A stretch of 64,000 nucleotides of DNA, from positions 1,411,501-1,475,500 of the forward strand of contig NZ_CP107921.1 of the NCBI RefSeq assembly GCF_036014215.1. Direction: 5' to 3'. The notes beneath the pieces are model-generated. The model saw only the letters and a program-made list of their open reading frames with translations, made no database searches and was not told where the DNA came from. Of the stretch, positions 16,215 through 24,632 are shown one piece after another. Position numbers and translations under genes: made by a program. Every line of letters starts with the position of its first letter. Positions within the stretch are counted from its first letter, which is position 1. The stretch is from Streptomyces sp. NBC_00440. Its GTDB lineage: Bacteria > Actinomycetota > Actinomycetes > Streptomycetales > Streptomycetaceae.

Positions 16215-17099
16215 TCACAGGACCTTGGAGAGGAAGGCGCGGGTCCGCTCATGCTCCGGGTGGTCGAGCACGGCGGCGGGCGGGCCCTGCTCCACGATCC
16301 GGCCCTCGTCCATGAAGACCACCGTGTCGGCGGCCTCCCGGGCGAAGCCGATCTCATGGGTGACGACGATCATCGTCGTGCCCTGGGCGGCCAAGTCCTT
16401 GATGACATCGAGGACTTCACCGACGAGTTCGGGGTCGAGAGCCGACGTGGGCTCGTCGAACAGGAGCAGGCTGGGTTCCAGGGCGAGCGCGCGGGCGATG
16501 GCCACCCGCTGCTGCTGTCCGCCGGAGAGCCTGCCCGGGTAGGCGGACGCCTTGTCGGCGAGCCCTACCCGGGCCAGCAGCTCCTGCGCGGCCGCCTCCG
16601 CCTGCTTCCTGGGCCTCCCGAGGGCGGCCACGGGGGCTTCGGTGATGTTCTCCAGCACGGTCAGGTGCGGGAAGAGATGGAAGTTCTGGAAGACGAAGCC
16701 GATCCGGGTGCGCTGTTTGAGCACCTCGCGCTCGGGCAGTTCGTGGAGACGGTCGCCGGAGCGGCGGTAGCCGACCAGGGTGCCGTCCACGCTGATCCAG
16801 CCGCGGTCCACCTTCTCCAGGTGGTTGATGGTCCGCAGCAGGGTCGACTTCCCCGAACCGGACGGGCCGAGTACGACGGTCACCTCACCGGTGCGGACTG
16901 TCAGGTCGATCCCGCGCAGCACTTCGAGAGGGCCGAAGCTCTTGTGCACGGCCCTGATCTCGACCATGGCGGGGGCCGGGTCCGACGCGTCCGCCGGACC
17001 GGTCCTCCCCGGGCCGGCATCCGTCAGTCCGGCCTGCGCCGGGCCGGTATTCGTCGGGCCGGTCTTCGTCAGTCCGGTCGTCGTCGGGCTCGTTGTCAT
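16215..17099 (-). CDS. Polar amino-acid-type ABC transporter ATP-binding protein
   Basis: 294 residues. Walker A is GPSGSGKST (about residue 73), the Q-loop is FVFQNFHLF, the signature LSGGQQQRV, Walker B LLLFDEPTS, and the H-loop VTHEIG. It belongs to the GlnQ/HisP group that drives uptake of amino acids and cystine-like compounds. The first ~40 residues are an unusual low-complexity repeat of TGP/AGL units absent from typical homologues. It overlaps the preceding flavoprotein gene by ATGA, and lies in one operon with the permease. Confidence 0.9.
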   Translation of the reverse strand: MTTSPTTTGLTKTGPTNTGPAQAGLTDAGPGRTGPADASDPAPAMVEIRAVHKSFGPLEVLRGIDLTVRTGEVTVVLGPSGSGKSTLLRTINHLEKVDRGWISVDGTLVGYRRSGDRLHELPEREVLKQRTRIGFVFQNFHLFPHLTVLENITEAPVAALGRPRKQAEAAAQELLARVGLADKASAYPGRLSGGQQQRVAIARALALEPSLLLFDEPTSALDPELVGEVLDVIKDLAAQGTTMIVVTHEIGFAREAADTVVFMDEGRIVEQGPPAAVLDHPEHERTRAFLSKVL

Positions 17100-18862
17100 C
17101 GTGCGGACTCCTTGAGCAGGGTGAGGGCAGCGCGCGCGGTGGCGTCGTTCTGCCGGAATGCGGGGGCGTTCGTGTGCGGCCTGGCGAAGGCGCCGGCCGA
17201 ACGGGCCGTGGTGTGCGGGCCGAGTGCGAAACGCCGCGGATGCGGCCCTGTGCCGCGCTCCACGACCCGTCCGTCGGACGGGTCCACGACGAGCAGGCCC
17301 GCAGCGCTGGACCGCGCCCCGTCCTCGTACAGCGCGTTCAGCAGGGCGCTGCGGGTGCGCGCGGGCGAGGGTGCGGGCAGCCTCGCCTCGACCAGAGCGC
17401 GGGCCTCGACGCGCTCCCCCGGAACACTCGCGCTGCCCGCACTGAACACCCCGCGGCTCTCGTCGGCGGCGACGGTGATGCCCGCGCCGAGGAACCGCAC
17501 CACACCGGCGCGGGACAGGGCGAGGAGCTGCCGCAGCCGCGGTCCCGGCGGGCCCGACGCCAGATAGCTGAAGAATCCGTGCCAGCGGGCGCCGCCCTCA
17601 CCGGTGTCGCCGAGGCGGGTCAACTGACCGTAGACCGAGAGCAGTCCGAGGAAGACCGCCAGGTCCGGGCTGTGCGCCGGGTCGTGGCGGCGGGTGAGAT
17701 CGGCCTCGATGCAGCCGCGCAGGCTCTCCTGGAGTGCGTCGAGGGAGTCATGGCGTACGCCGTCCAGCGGCCGGTCGAGCGCCGCCGGGTCGAAGCGGTC
17801 GGCGGGGTCGGGGACGGCGTCCTCGGCCAGCGCGGCCAGTTCCGGCCCGGTGTCGGCTGCGGCGTACTTCTCCTCGAAGACCGGCCACTCGACGGTGGTA
17901 CGGCCGGGGTGCGCGGTGAAGAGCCGGTGGTAGTGGGCGAATCCGAGCTCCCGGTCGATGAGCGGCCGTACGTCGCGGTCGAAGTCGACCGGCCCCGGCG
18001 CGGCGAGCAGCTGGTCCACCTGCTCGGGCCCGAAGAACCGTGGCAGCGGCGGGCGTTCGCCGGTCCAGCCGTAGCCGATCTTGGAGTGGTACGGCACTCC
18101 GCGCCGCGATCCGACGTACAGGACCGGCTCCCGGCCGGAGGGCAGATACTCCCCCCGTGCGTCGTACCGGCCGCCGCGCCCCTCGGTGAGGAGCACCATC
18201 AGGTCGACGAAGGCGAGGCCGAAGCCGCGGACGACGACCGGTTCGCCGGCGCCGAGCACCGACAGGTCGCTGTCCGCCGTGAAGGCGGGCGGCAGGTGCA
18301 CGAGCCCGTGCCGCTGGGCGAACCTGGCCAGTTCGCGCTGTTCCTCGTCGGGATCCGCGTCCAGGTGGCCGACGGTCAGCACCACCAGATCGGCGATGAC
18401 CGGCTCGGCCTCCCCCTCCAGCCACACCTGCTGGAGGCCGTCGGCCGGACCACTGATCCGTACCGCGCGCGTCCGGTGCCGGCGTACCGCGGAGCCCGGC
18501 GGCAGCGCGGCCACGGCCTCCTCGTACACCCAGCGCAGATAGCGGCTCTGCGCCTGCCGGGTGGGGAAGGTCCGCGGGTCGGCCCCGGACCACTCGGCGA
18601 AGTCGGGGCCCGGACGTACGGGGCCCTCCAGGGGCTGCGCGGATTCGTCGGTGAACATGGTGACGTCGGCCGCCATGGAGTTCATCCACAGCAGGGGTGA
18701 CTGGTCCTGGCGCCAGATGCGCCCGCCGCCCGGCGGGTAGGGGTCGATCAGATGGATGTCGAGCGGCTGGTTCCCGTACAGCGAAGGGGCGTTGGCGGCG
18801 AGCCTCTCCAGGAATCCGGTGCCGCGCGGACCGGCCCCGACCACCGCCACGGACCCCCTCAC
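17096..18862 (-). CDS. FAD/NAD(P)-binding protein (NAD_binding_9 type)
   Basis: 588 residues. The N-terminal dinucleotide-binding motif is VAVVGAGPRGTGFLERL, and further blocks include DPYPPGGGRIWR, LLWMNSMAADVTMFTDES, VLTVGHLD and GFGLAFVDLMVLLTEGRGG, matching the actinobacterial FAD/NAD(P)-binding family. It could supply reduced flavin or act as an oxygenase; the reaction is unknown. GTG 18862 forms a GTGA overlap with the permease stop; GTG 18850 is an in-frame alternative. Its place between permease and ATPase ties it to processing of the transported compound. Confidence 0.82.
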   Translation of the reverse strand: MRGSVAVVGAGPRGTGFLERLAANAPSLYGNQPLDIHLIDPYPPGGGRIWRQDQSPLLWMNSMAADVTMFTDESAQPLEGPVRPGPDFAEWSGADPRTFPTRQAQSRYLRWVYEEAVAALPPGSAVRRHRTRAVRISGPADGLQQVWLEGEAEPVIADLVVLTVGHLDADPDEEQRELARFAQRHGLVHLPPAFTADSDLSVLGAGEPVVVRGFGLAFVDLMVLLTEGRGGRYDARGEYLPSGREPVLYVGSRRGVPYHSKIGYGWTGERPPLPRFFGPEQVDQLLAAPGPVDFDRDVRPLIDRELGFAHYHRLFTAHPGRTTVEWPVFEEKYAAADTGPELAALAEDAVPDPADRFDPAALDRPLDGVRHDSLDALQESLRGCIEADLTRRHDPAHSPDLAVFLGLLSVYGQLTRLGDTGEGGARWHGFFSYLASGPPGPRLRQLLALSRAGVVRFLGAGITVAADESRGVFSAGSASVPGERVEARALVEARLPAPSPARTRSALLNALYEDGARSSAAGLLVVDPSDGRVVERGTGPHPRRFALGPHTTARSAGAFARPHTNAPAFRQNDATARAALTLLKESAR

Positions 18863-19710
18863 CGGGCACCGCGCGCGTAGTACCGCTCGATGTAGTGCTG
18901 GCCCGCGCTGAGCACCGAGGTGACGAGCGCGTACCAGATGGTGGCGACCAGCAGCAGCGGGATGACCTGGTACGTGCGGTGGTAGACGAGCTGCACGGAG
19001 TAGAGCAGGTCCTGGACGGCGATGACGGAGACGATCGATGTGCCCTTGAGCGTGCCGATGAGCATGTTCCCCGCGGGCGGCACGATCGACCGCATGGCCT
19101 GCGGCAGCACGATCCGCCGCAGCCTGCGCCACCGGCCGAGCCCCAGCGACTCGGCCGCCTCGGTCTGGCCGCGTCCGACGGAGAGGATGCCGCCGCGTAC
19201 GACTTCGGCCGCGTATGCCGCCTCGTGCAGGGTCAGCCCGACGATGGCGACGGTGACCGGACCGAGGAGGTCGACGGTCCTGACGCCCAGAATCCGCGGG
19301 TAGAGCGCTCCGATGTTGAACCAGAACAGCAGCTGCACCAGGATCGGCGTCGACCGGAAGAGCCAGATGTATCCCCAGCCGACCGCGCGCAGCACGGGGT
19401 TGGCGGACATCCGCGCCACGGCGAGCAGGGTGCCGAGGGTGAAGCCGAGCACCATGACGGCGGCGGTGAGCCAGAGGGTCAGGCCGAGACCGCGCAGTAC
19501 GGCGGTGGTCGCGAAGTAGTCGGCGACCACGCCCCACTGGAAGGCCTCGTTGCGGACGACGGAGGTGATGGCGGCGGCGAGCAGTACCAGCACCACGGCG
19601 GCCGCCGCCCACTGGCCGGTGCGGCGGACCGGCACGATGCGCGGCACCGGGCCGTCGTCCGCGGGCGGTGCCTGGGAGAGCTGGGGAAGGGTGTCTGACG
19701 ACGCGGACAT
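18859..19710 (-). CDS. Polar amino-acid-type ABC transporter permease
   Basis: 283 residues with several membrane helices, the first about 38-55, then a His/Glu/Gln/Arg-family permease core (GLGLTLWLTAAVMVLGFTLG, YIWLFRSTPILVQLLFW). The EAA loop reads EAAESLGLGRWRRLRRIVLPQA. It is the first gene of a six-gene minus-strand operon and forms the membrane part of a transporter with the ATPase at 16.2-17.1 kb and the lipoprotein encoded divergently at 20.3 kb. The N-terminal 35 residues are cytoplasmic and Pro-rich. Confidence 0.9.
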   Translation of the reverse strand: MSASSDTLPQLSQAPPADDGPVPRIVPVRRTGQWAAAAVVLVLLAAAITSVVRNEAFQWGVVADYFATTAVLRGLGLTLWLTAAVMVLGFTLGTLLAVARMSANPVLRAVGWGYIWLFRSTPILVQLLFWFNIGALYPRILGVRTVDLLGPVTVAIVGLTLHEAAYAAEVVRGGILSVGRGQTEAAESLGLGRWRRLRRIVLPQAMRSIVPPAGNMLIGTLKGTSIVSVIAVQDLLYSVQLVYHRTYQVIPLLLVATIWYALVTSVLSAGQHYIERYYARGAR

Positions 19711-19764
19711 GAGAAGGCTCCGTGGATGCAGAGATCGAACACGGTGATGCCTTCACGCGGTGCA

Positions 19765-19798
19765 GCAGCGGACCGAGCCCCTCAGCACGGTCCGCTGC
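19765..19798 (-). promoter_or_regulatory. Inverted repeat in the 5' region of the permease operon
   Basis: A perfect 10-bp inverted repeat pairs 19765-19774 with 19789-19798 across a 14-nt loop. It starts close to the predicted transcription start, so it could be an operator or an early attenuator hairpin. No following T-run was seen. Confidence 0.45.
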
Positions 19799-19800
19799 CG

Positions 19801-19831
19801 AGATTACGGCGCTGGTTCCGTGCGCTGTCAA
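19801..19831 (-). promoter_or_regulatory. Candidate promoter of the permease operon
   Basis: On the minus strand a consensus -35 TTGACA (19831-19826) is followed after 18-19 bp by GTAATC/TAATCT (19807-19801). It is placed about 90 bp before the permease ATG. Confidence 0.45.
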
Positions 19832-19902
19832 GGCTGTCCATACTGTGGGCGTTACGTCCGGCGGCAGTTGACGGGGTAACGGATGCCTGTTCCACTTGGG
19901 CC

Positions 19903-19974
19903 ATGCATCCGCAGCAGTGGCTGGTCACCCGCTCCCACATCGACTTCGGTCGAGTGTGGTCCTCTTCCTGTTGA
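19903..19974 (+). CDS. Putative cysteine-responsive leader peptide
   Basis: A 23-codon frame ending LVTRSHIDFGRVWSSSC then TGA. The R-x-H-[IV]-D-x-x-R-[VM]-x-S-x-x-C pattern with a terminal Cys is that of the small 'putative leader peptide' family found in Streptomyces upstream of sulfur-uptake and cysteine genes. Ribosome stalling at the Cys codon under low Cys-tRNA would be the mechanism, by analogy with known cysteine attenuators. It lies 349 bp upstream of the lipoprotein gene on the same strand. A TTGACG about 30 bp before the ATG may be a -35. The ribosome binding site is weak. Confidence 0.65.
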   Translation: MHPQQWLVTRSHIDFGRVWSSSC

Positions 19975-20323
19975 GCTGACCCCCGCTCTTTCTCGCTGCG
20001 CGTGTTTCCTCCGCGTATCGCCTTTCTTGCTTCTGCGCCCTTTCCGGGCCGCCTCTTTCACGCGATCTCGTCCCGCGCTCGCGCCGCGGCATCGTGCTGA
20101 TCCCTCACGCCTTCACCCGCGCAGCGCTTTCCCCACCACTCCCCTCGCCACTCCCCTCGCCATTCCCCCTGTCCGCCTTCCCTGTGGCCCTTCCGCCGTT
20201 CCCTCCCGCCCTGTCACGGCTGTGAATCCGTGAATCCGTGTATCCGTGAATCCGTCATGCGCGATCCCCGGGGCCAGGGCCGGAACGGCGGTCGTGCCGT
20301 GCACATCTGGAGAATCCGACGTC
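19975..20323 (+). other. Leader-to-lipoprotein spacer with tandem octamers
   Basis: This 349-bp stretch is pyrimidine-rich on the plus strand and would form the untranslated leader of the substrate-binding protein gene. It holds four tandem 8-mers (TGAATCCG, third copy TGTATCCG) at 20223-20254. I could not pick a clear antiterminator/terminator pair by eye. Confidence 0.4.
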
Positions 20324-21268
20324 ATGAGCAAGAGCCGAAGAGGCGCTGCCTCAGCCCTGATCACCGCGGCCGCACTGGCCCTGACGGCCTGTGGATCGGG
20401 CGACCCCGCGACCACGGGCGGCGGCTCGAAGGCCGTGGCGAAGCCGGCCGCACTCCCGACCCGCGACGTGGTGTCGGACGTACGTCCCGACCGGGCGGCC
20501 GTCGCACTGCTCCCCGCCGACCTGCGGAAAGGCGGCAGCCTCACCCTGGCGACGGCCGTCGGCGGTGCCCCGCCCGGCACCAGTTATCTGCCCGACGGGA
20601 AGACCCTGGTGGGCCAGGACATCGACTTCGCGGACGCCGCCGCGAGGACGCTCGGTCTGAAGCTGAAACGTGAGGCCGCCGGTTTCGAGACGATTCTGCC
20701 CGCACTCGACAGCGGCAAATTCGACCTGGGCGTGGGCAATTTCGGCGTGACCGACGAGCGCCGCAAGGTGATCGACTTCGTTACGTACATCAATGACGGC
20801 CAGGGCTTCGCCGTACGCAAGGACAGCAAACTGGGCAAGGTCACCGATCTGACACAGCTGTGCGGGCTGAATGTGGCGACCGGCGCCGGCACCACATTCG
20901 AGGCGGCCCTGGATGCGGCGAAGAAGCGGTGCTCCGCTGCGGGGAAGAAGGATTACCGGGTCCAGACCTATGCCGACTCCGCCGCGCTCTGGGGCTCGCT
21001 CCAGCAGGGCCGCAGTGATGTGGTGATGTCGACGATCAACGGCCTGCGCTTCGCCGTCGAACAGCAGCCCGGGCTGCGGTTCCTCAATGAGTTCCACCGC
21101 CTCGATGTCGGATTCGCCTTCAAAAAGGGGACGCCACTGGCGCCTGCCTTCCGGGCCGCGGTGAATCAGCTGATCAAGGACGGTACGTACCGGCGCATCC
21201 TGAAGAAGTGGGGCACCGTGCCGTCCGGGATCGGGGAGTCGCGGATCTCGCCGCCCGAGATCAAGTAG
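20324..21268 (+). CDS. ABC transporter substrate-binding lipoprotein
   Basis: 314 residues. The signal peptide ends in a lipobox LTAC with C23 as the lipidated residue. The mature part is a bacterial extracellular solute-binding protein of family 3 (DFADAAARTLGLKLK, FDLGVGNFGVTDERRKVIDFVTY, GTTFEAALD, AFRAAVNQLIKDGTYRRILKKWG), the type that binds polar amino acids. ATG 20324 has GGAG about 11 nt upstream. It is divergent from its permease operon and sits behind the Cys leader peptide, which suggests a sulfur-containing ligand such as a modified cysteine or cystine. Confidence 0.9.
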   Translation: MSKSRRGAASALITAAALALTACGSGDPATTGGGSKAVAKPAALPTRDVVSDVRPDRAAVALLPADLRKGGSLTLATAVGGAPPGTSYLPDGKTLVGQDIDFADAAARTLGLKLKREAAGFETILPALDSGKFDLGVGNFGVTDERRKVIDFVTYINDGQGFAVRKDSKLGKVTDLTQLCGLNVATGAGTTFEAALDAAKKRCSAAGKKDYRVQTYADSAALWGSLQQGRSDVVMSTINGLRFAVEQQPGLRFLNEFHRLDVGFAFKKGTPLAPAFRAAVNQLIKDGTYRRILKKWGTVPSGIGESRISPPEIK

Positions 21269-21322
21269 CCGCCTCACACTGCTGACCACTCTCGCTGCTG
21301 ACCGGTGACCGACTGGCCGGGG

Positions 21323-22528
21323 TCAGCAGCCGTCGCAGGGGCAGCAGCAGTCACAGCCGTCACAGTCACAGCCACTGCAGTCGCACCCACCGCAGTCACA
21401 GCCGCTGCAGTCGCAGTCGCAGTCGTTGCAGCAGCCCTCGCGCTTACGGCCCGACCAGGGGCCCTCGAACTCGGAGGAGCAGCAGACCCGGCAGGTGCAG
21501 CAGAGCCCGACGGCGACGGCGCACCCCGCCAGGAAACCCCGCTTGGACCCACCGTGGTGGCCGTTCCCGTCGTGGCTGTCATGCCCGTGGCCGTCCTGGC
21601 CGCCGTGTTCCGGCCCATCGGGGTCGAACCCCGGCGGCGGCGGGCCGAACGGTCCGGGCGTCCGGTGGGCACAGCTCCCGCCGAACGCCCGGTCCACCGA
21701 GCGCCCGAGTTCATGGGCGAGCAGCACATGTGCCAGCCGGTCGTCCGTGAATTCGGCGTCCCGCAGCGCGAGCCGTATCCCGTGCAGGGCGTCGTCGCAC
21801 AGCCTGCGGGCCTCGCCGAGGGAGGTGCCGGTCGCAGCCAGCGGGTTCCAGGCACCCGACGCGGCGTCAGCCTCCCTGTCCTCCACGGCGTCCAGCAGAT
21901 GGGCCAGCCTCCCGAAGAGCCGGCCGGCCTCGGCGAGCGGCGGCGCGTTCCCCGGCCGGCCGGCGAGCACGGCGGTGTGCGCGAAGGCAGCGGCGGTGGC
22001 GGTCTCGGTCGGCTCGGTGACGGTGAGCAGCGGCGTGCCGGGCCCGGCGAGCGCCTCGATCCCGGCCTGCCGGTCGACGGCGTCGACCAGGAGCGCGGTG
22101 TCGAACCCGAGATCGGCGCCGGTCCGCGCACCGGCGCGGTCCCAGCGGGCGGCGACGCGGCGGGCGGCCGCGGCGACCGGCCTGCGTGCCAGGAGACCGT
22201 CGCGGTCGGCGACATGGTCCCGCATCTTCGCCGAGGCCAGCACCAGGGATACGGCGGCCGCGAGCCGGGCGCCCTCACCGCGCGCGACGGGCGCGGTGCG
22301 CATCCCGCGCAAGGGACAGGGGCCCGCGGTGCGCCGATGTCCGGCGGAGCGCCCTGTCTGAGCCTCCGTCAGCACGGAGACGATCAGGCCGTCGTAGTTG
22401 GTGGCGACCCGCGCGAACTGGCCGTGATCGCCGCGCAGCGCGAGGCAGAGCCCGCACAGATGTGCCGTCCACTCCGCCCTCAGGCCCTCGGAGAGACGGT
22501 GCGTACAGGGCCTGACTATTCCGAACAC
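21323..22528 (-). CDS. DUF5685 protein with extreme Cys-rich tail
   Basis: 401 residues. The N-terminus ([11 protein letters not shown], then [16 protein letters not shown] near 20-35) is the DUF5685 hallmark with paired Cys. A helical middle is followed by a Gly/His/Asp-rich linker (about 310-340) and a tail in which 17 of the last 36 residues are Cys, built on a five-residue GCDCx unit encoded by 15-bp tandem repeats. Metal binding (iron, zinc or copper) is a reasonable inference; the function is unknown. GTG 22528 has GGGGGAG 4-5 nt upstream and gives the expected FGIVRPC start. Confidence 0.8.
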   Translation of the reverse strand: MFGIVRPCTHRLSEGLRAEWTAHLCGLCLALRGDHGQFARVATNYDGLIVSVLTEAQTGRSAGHRRTAGPCPLRGMRTAPVARGEGARLAAAVSLVLASAKMRDHVADRDGLLARRPVAAAARRVAARWDRAGARTGADLGFDTALLVDAVDRQAGIEALAGPGTPLLTVTEPTETATAAAFAHTAVLAGRPGNAPPLAEAGRLFGRLAHLLDAVEDREADAASGAWNPLAATGTSLGEARRLCDDALHGIRLALRDAEFTDDRLAHVLLAHELGRSVDRAFGGSCAHRTPGPFGPPPPGFDPDGPEHGGQDGHGHDSHDGNGHHGGSKRGFLAGCAVAVGLCCTCRVCCSSEFEGPWSGRKREGCCNDCDCDCSGCDCGGCDCSGCDCDGCDCCCPCDGC

Positions 22529-22824
22529 AGTGCTCCCCCGAGCCTCTTTCACCGGTGCCGGACGAGGTGTCACGGCGCCTCCGGCATCGTAGCGAGCGGC
22601 CCTTTCACCCGTACGACCCCACCGTCACCCGTACGGCTGGAGACATCCTATTTTCATTCTGTCAGCAGTCGTACGTAGGAAGAAACCTGACGAACCGCCA
22701 TAACTTCTGCACCAGTACCGTCACGAATCCCCTGCACACCGACTATCCACTTGGCGAACGATCCACATCATGGACGACGATAGGGGTGCGGAACGCAGAA
22801 GGACCGCGGCGAAAGGAGGCGTCC

Positions 22825-23271
22825 ATGGGATCGGTACGCAAGGCGAGTGCCTGGCTGGGGCTCGTCGAGGACAACGAAGACCGCTACTACGACGACGATT
22901 ACACGGAGGGCGCCGAGTCCCCGGCCCCGGCCGAGGCATGGGTGACCGACCCCAGGGTCAGGGTCGCCGCCGAAGCGGGGCAGGCGAGGAGCCGCCGGAT
23001 CGCGACGATCACGCCCGACAGCTTCCGGGACGCCCGCGCCATCGGCGAGATGTTCCGGGACGGTGTCCCGGTGATCGTCAACCTCACGTCCATGGAGCCC
23101 GCCGACGCCAAGCGTGTGGTGGACTTCGCCGCCGGGCTGATCTTCGGGCTGCGCGGCTCGATCGACCGGGTGGCCAACCGGGTCTTCCTGCTGACCCCGT
23201 CCGACACGAAGATCGTGAGCGGCGAGGCCGCGGGCCGGTCCACCGAGGGCGGCTTCTTCAACCAGAGCTGA
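22825..23271 (+). CDS. SepF-like cell-division protein (paralogue)
   Basis: 148 residues. An acidic N-terminal linker ([13 protein letters not shown]) precedes the SepF core: [60 protein letters not shown]. SepF anchors and bundles FtsZ. The main Streptomyces sepF lies in the division cluster, so this lone copy away from ftsZ is probably one of the SepF-like paralogues (SflA/SflB type). It lacks a clear N-terminal amphipathic membrane anchor. ATG 22825 follows AAAGGAGG closely. A strong terminator follows. Confidence 0.88.
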   Translation: MGSVRKASAWLGLVEDNEDRYYDDDYTEGAESPAPAEAWVTDPRVRVAAEAGQARSRRIATITPDSFRDARAIGEMFRDGVPVIVNLTSMEPADAKRVVDFAAGLIFGLRGSIDRVANRVFLLTPSDTKIVSGEAAGRSTEGGFFNQS

Positions 23272-23290
23272 GCCGGGACGGGGCCCGGCG

Positions 23291-23316
23291 GTGCTCCGGG
23301 GACACCCCCGGAGCAC
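23291..23316. terminator. Bidirectional terminator hairpin
   Basis: A perfect 11-bp GC-rich stem pairs 23291-23301 with 23306-23316 around a 4-nt loop. It sits between the converging SepF-like and acyl-CoA dehydrogenase genes. There is no T-run. Confidence 0.7.
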
Positions 23317-23363
23317 GGAGCGACCGGGACCGTGCCGGGCCGGCCCGGCCGGCGGGTCCGGAT

Positions 23364-24554
23364 CTACCGGAACGCGTCGAGACCGGTGAGCGCCTTGCCC
23401 AGCACCAGCTGATGCATCTCGACGGTGCCCTCGTACGTCAGCACCGACTCCAGATTGGTCGCGTGCCGCATCACCGGGTACTCCAGCGAGATCCCGTTGG
23501 CGCCCAGGATCGTCCGCGAGGTGCGGCAGATCTCGATCGCCTCCCGCACGTTGTTGAGCTTTCCGAAGCTGACCTGTTCGGGCCGGAGCTTCCCGGCGTC
23601 CATCCGCCGCCCGATGTGGTGCGCGAGCAGGATGCCCTTGTGCAGCTCGACCGCCATGTCGGCCAGCTTGGCCTGGGTCAGCTGGAAGCCGCCGATCGGC
23701 CTGCCGAACTGCTCACGTGTCCTGGAGTAGTCGAGCGCGGCCTCGAAACTGGCGCGGGCGGCGCCCATCGCGCCCCAGACGATCCCGTACCGGGCGTGGC
23801 TCAGACAGCTCAGCGGGCCCTTGAGCCCGGTGACCCCGGGCAGCACCGCGTCGGCCGGGAGCCGGACCTCGTCGAGGACGAGCTCGCTGGTGACCGAGGC
23901 GCGCAGCGACCACTTGTGCTTGATCTCGGGGGCCGAGAACCCGGCGGTGTCCGTGGGGACGACGAATCCGCGCACGCCGTCGTCCGTCTGCGCCCAGACC
24001 ACGGCGACGCCCGCCACCGAGCCATTGGTGATCCACATCTTGCGGCCGGTCAGCACCCAGTCGGTGCCGCTCCGCTTCGCGTACGTCCGCATTCCGGCCG
24101 GGTCCGAGCCGTGGTCGGGCTCGGTGAGGCCGAAGCAGCCGATGACCTCACCGGCCGCCATGCCGGGCAGCCACTGCTGCTTCTGCTCCAGGGAGCCGAA
24201 GCGGTGGATCGCGTACATCGCGAGGGATCCCTGTACGGAGACCAGCGAGCGGATACCGGAGTCGGCGGCCTCCAGCTCCAGGCAGGCGAGGCCGTACTGG
24301 ACGGCGGTGGCGCCCGCGCAGCCGTACCCCTCCAGGGACATGCCCAGCGCGCCGAGAGAGCCCAGTTCGCGGGCCAGCTCACGGACGTCGGGCAGCTCCC
24401 CCTTCTCGTACCACTCCGCGATGTGCGGCAGGACCCGGTCGGCGGCCCAGGTGCGGACGGTGCCGCGGATGGCGAGATCCTCGTCGTCGAGCAGGTCGTC
24501 CAGGCCGATGGGGTCGGCGGGGTCGAAGGGCGGCAGCGTGGACGGTGCGGACAT
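23364..24554 (-). CDS. Acyl-CoA dehydrogenase, glutaryl-CoA dehydrogenase-like
   Basis: 396 residues, the usual length for the family. FAD- and substrate-binding blocks are CFGLTEPDHGSDPAGM, KMWITNGSVAGVAVVWAQ, SRTREQFGRPIGGFQLTQ and the C-terminal TYEGTVEMHQLVLGKALTG, whose Glu is the likely catalytic base. The pattern is closest to glutaryl-CoA dehydrogenases, which oxidatively decarboxylate glutaryl-CoA in Lys/Trp breakdown; other short acyl-CoAs are possible. ATG 24554 has GGAGG 7 nt upstream. A TetR-type palindrome 38 bp upstream may control it. Confidence 0.9.
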   Translation of the reverse strand: MSAPSTLPPFDPADPIGLDDLLDDEDLAIRGTVRTWAADRVLPHIAEWYEKGELPDVRELARELGSLGALGMSLEGYGCAGATAVQYGLACLELEAADSGIRSLVSVQGSLAMYAIHRFGSLEQKQQWLPGMAAGEVIGCFGLTEPDHGSDPAGMRTYAKRSGTDWVLTGRKMWITNGSVAGVAVVWAQTDDGVRGFVVPTDTAGFSAPEIKHKWSLRASVTSELVLDEVRLPADAVLPGVTGLKGPLSCLSHARYGIVWGAMGAARASFEAALDYSRTREQFGRPIGGFQLTQAKLADMAVELHKGILLAHHIGRRMDAGKLRPEQVSFGKLNNVREAIEICRTSRTILGANGISLEYPVMRHATNLESVLTYEGTVEMHQLVLGKALTGLDAFR

Positions 24555-24591
24555 GAGGGTGCCTCCGGCGGCTCGCGCGGACAACGGATAA

Positions 24592-24608
24592 AACTAGCAG
24601 CGTTAGTT
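24592..24608. promoter_or_regulatory. TetR-type operator candidate
   Basis: The 17-bp AACTAGCAGCGTTAGTT is an imperfect palindrome with AACTA/TAGTT ends, the common shape of actinobacterial TetR-family operators. It lies between the acyl-CoA dehydrogenase start and the MFS gene end. No tetR gene is next to it, so the regulator would be encoded elsewhere. Confidence 0.5.
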
Positions 24609-24632
24609 ACGGGGTGCCGCTGACGTTACGGC

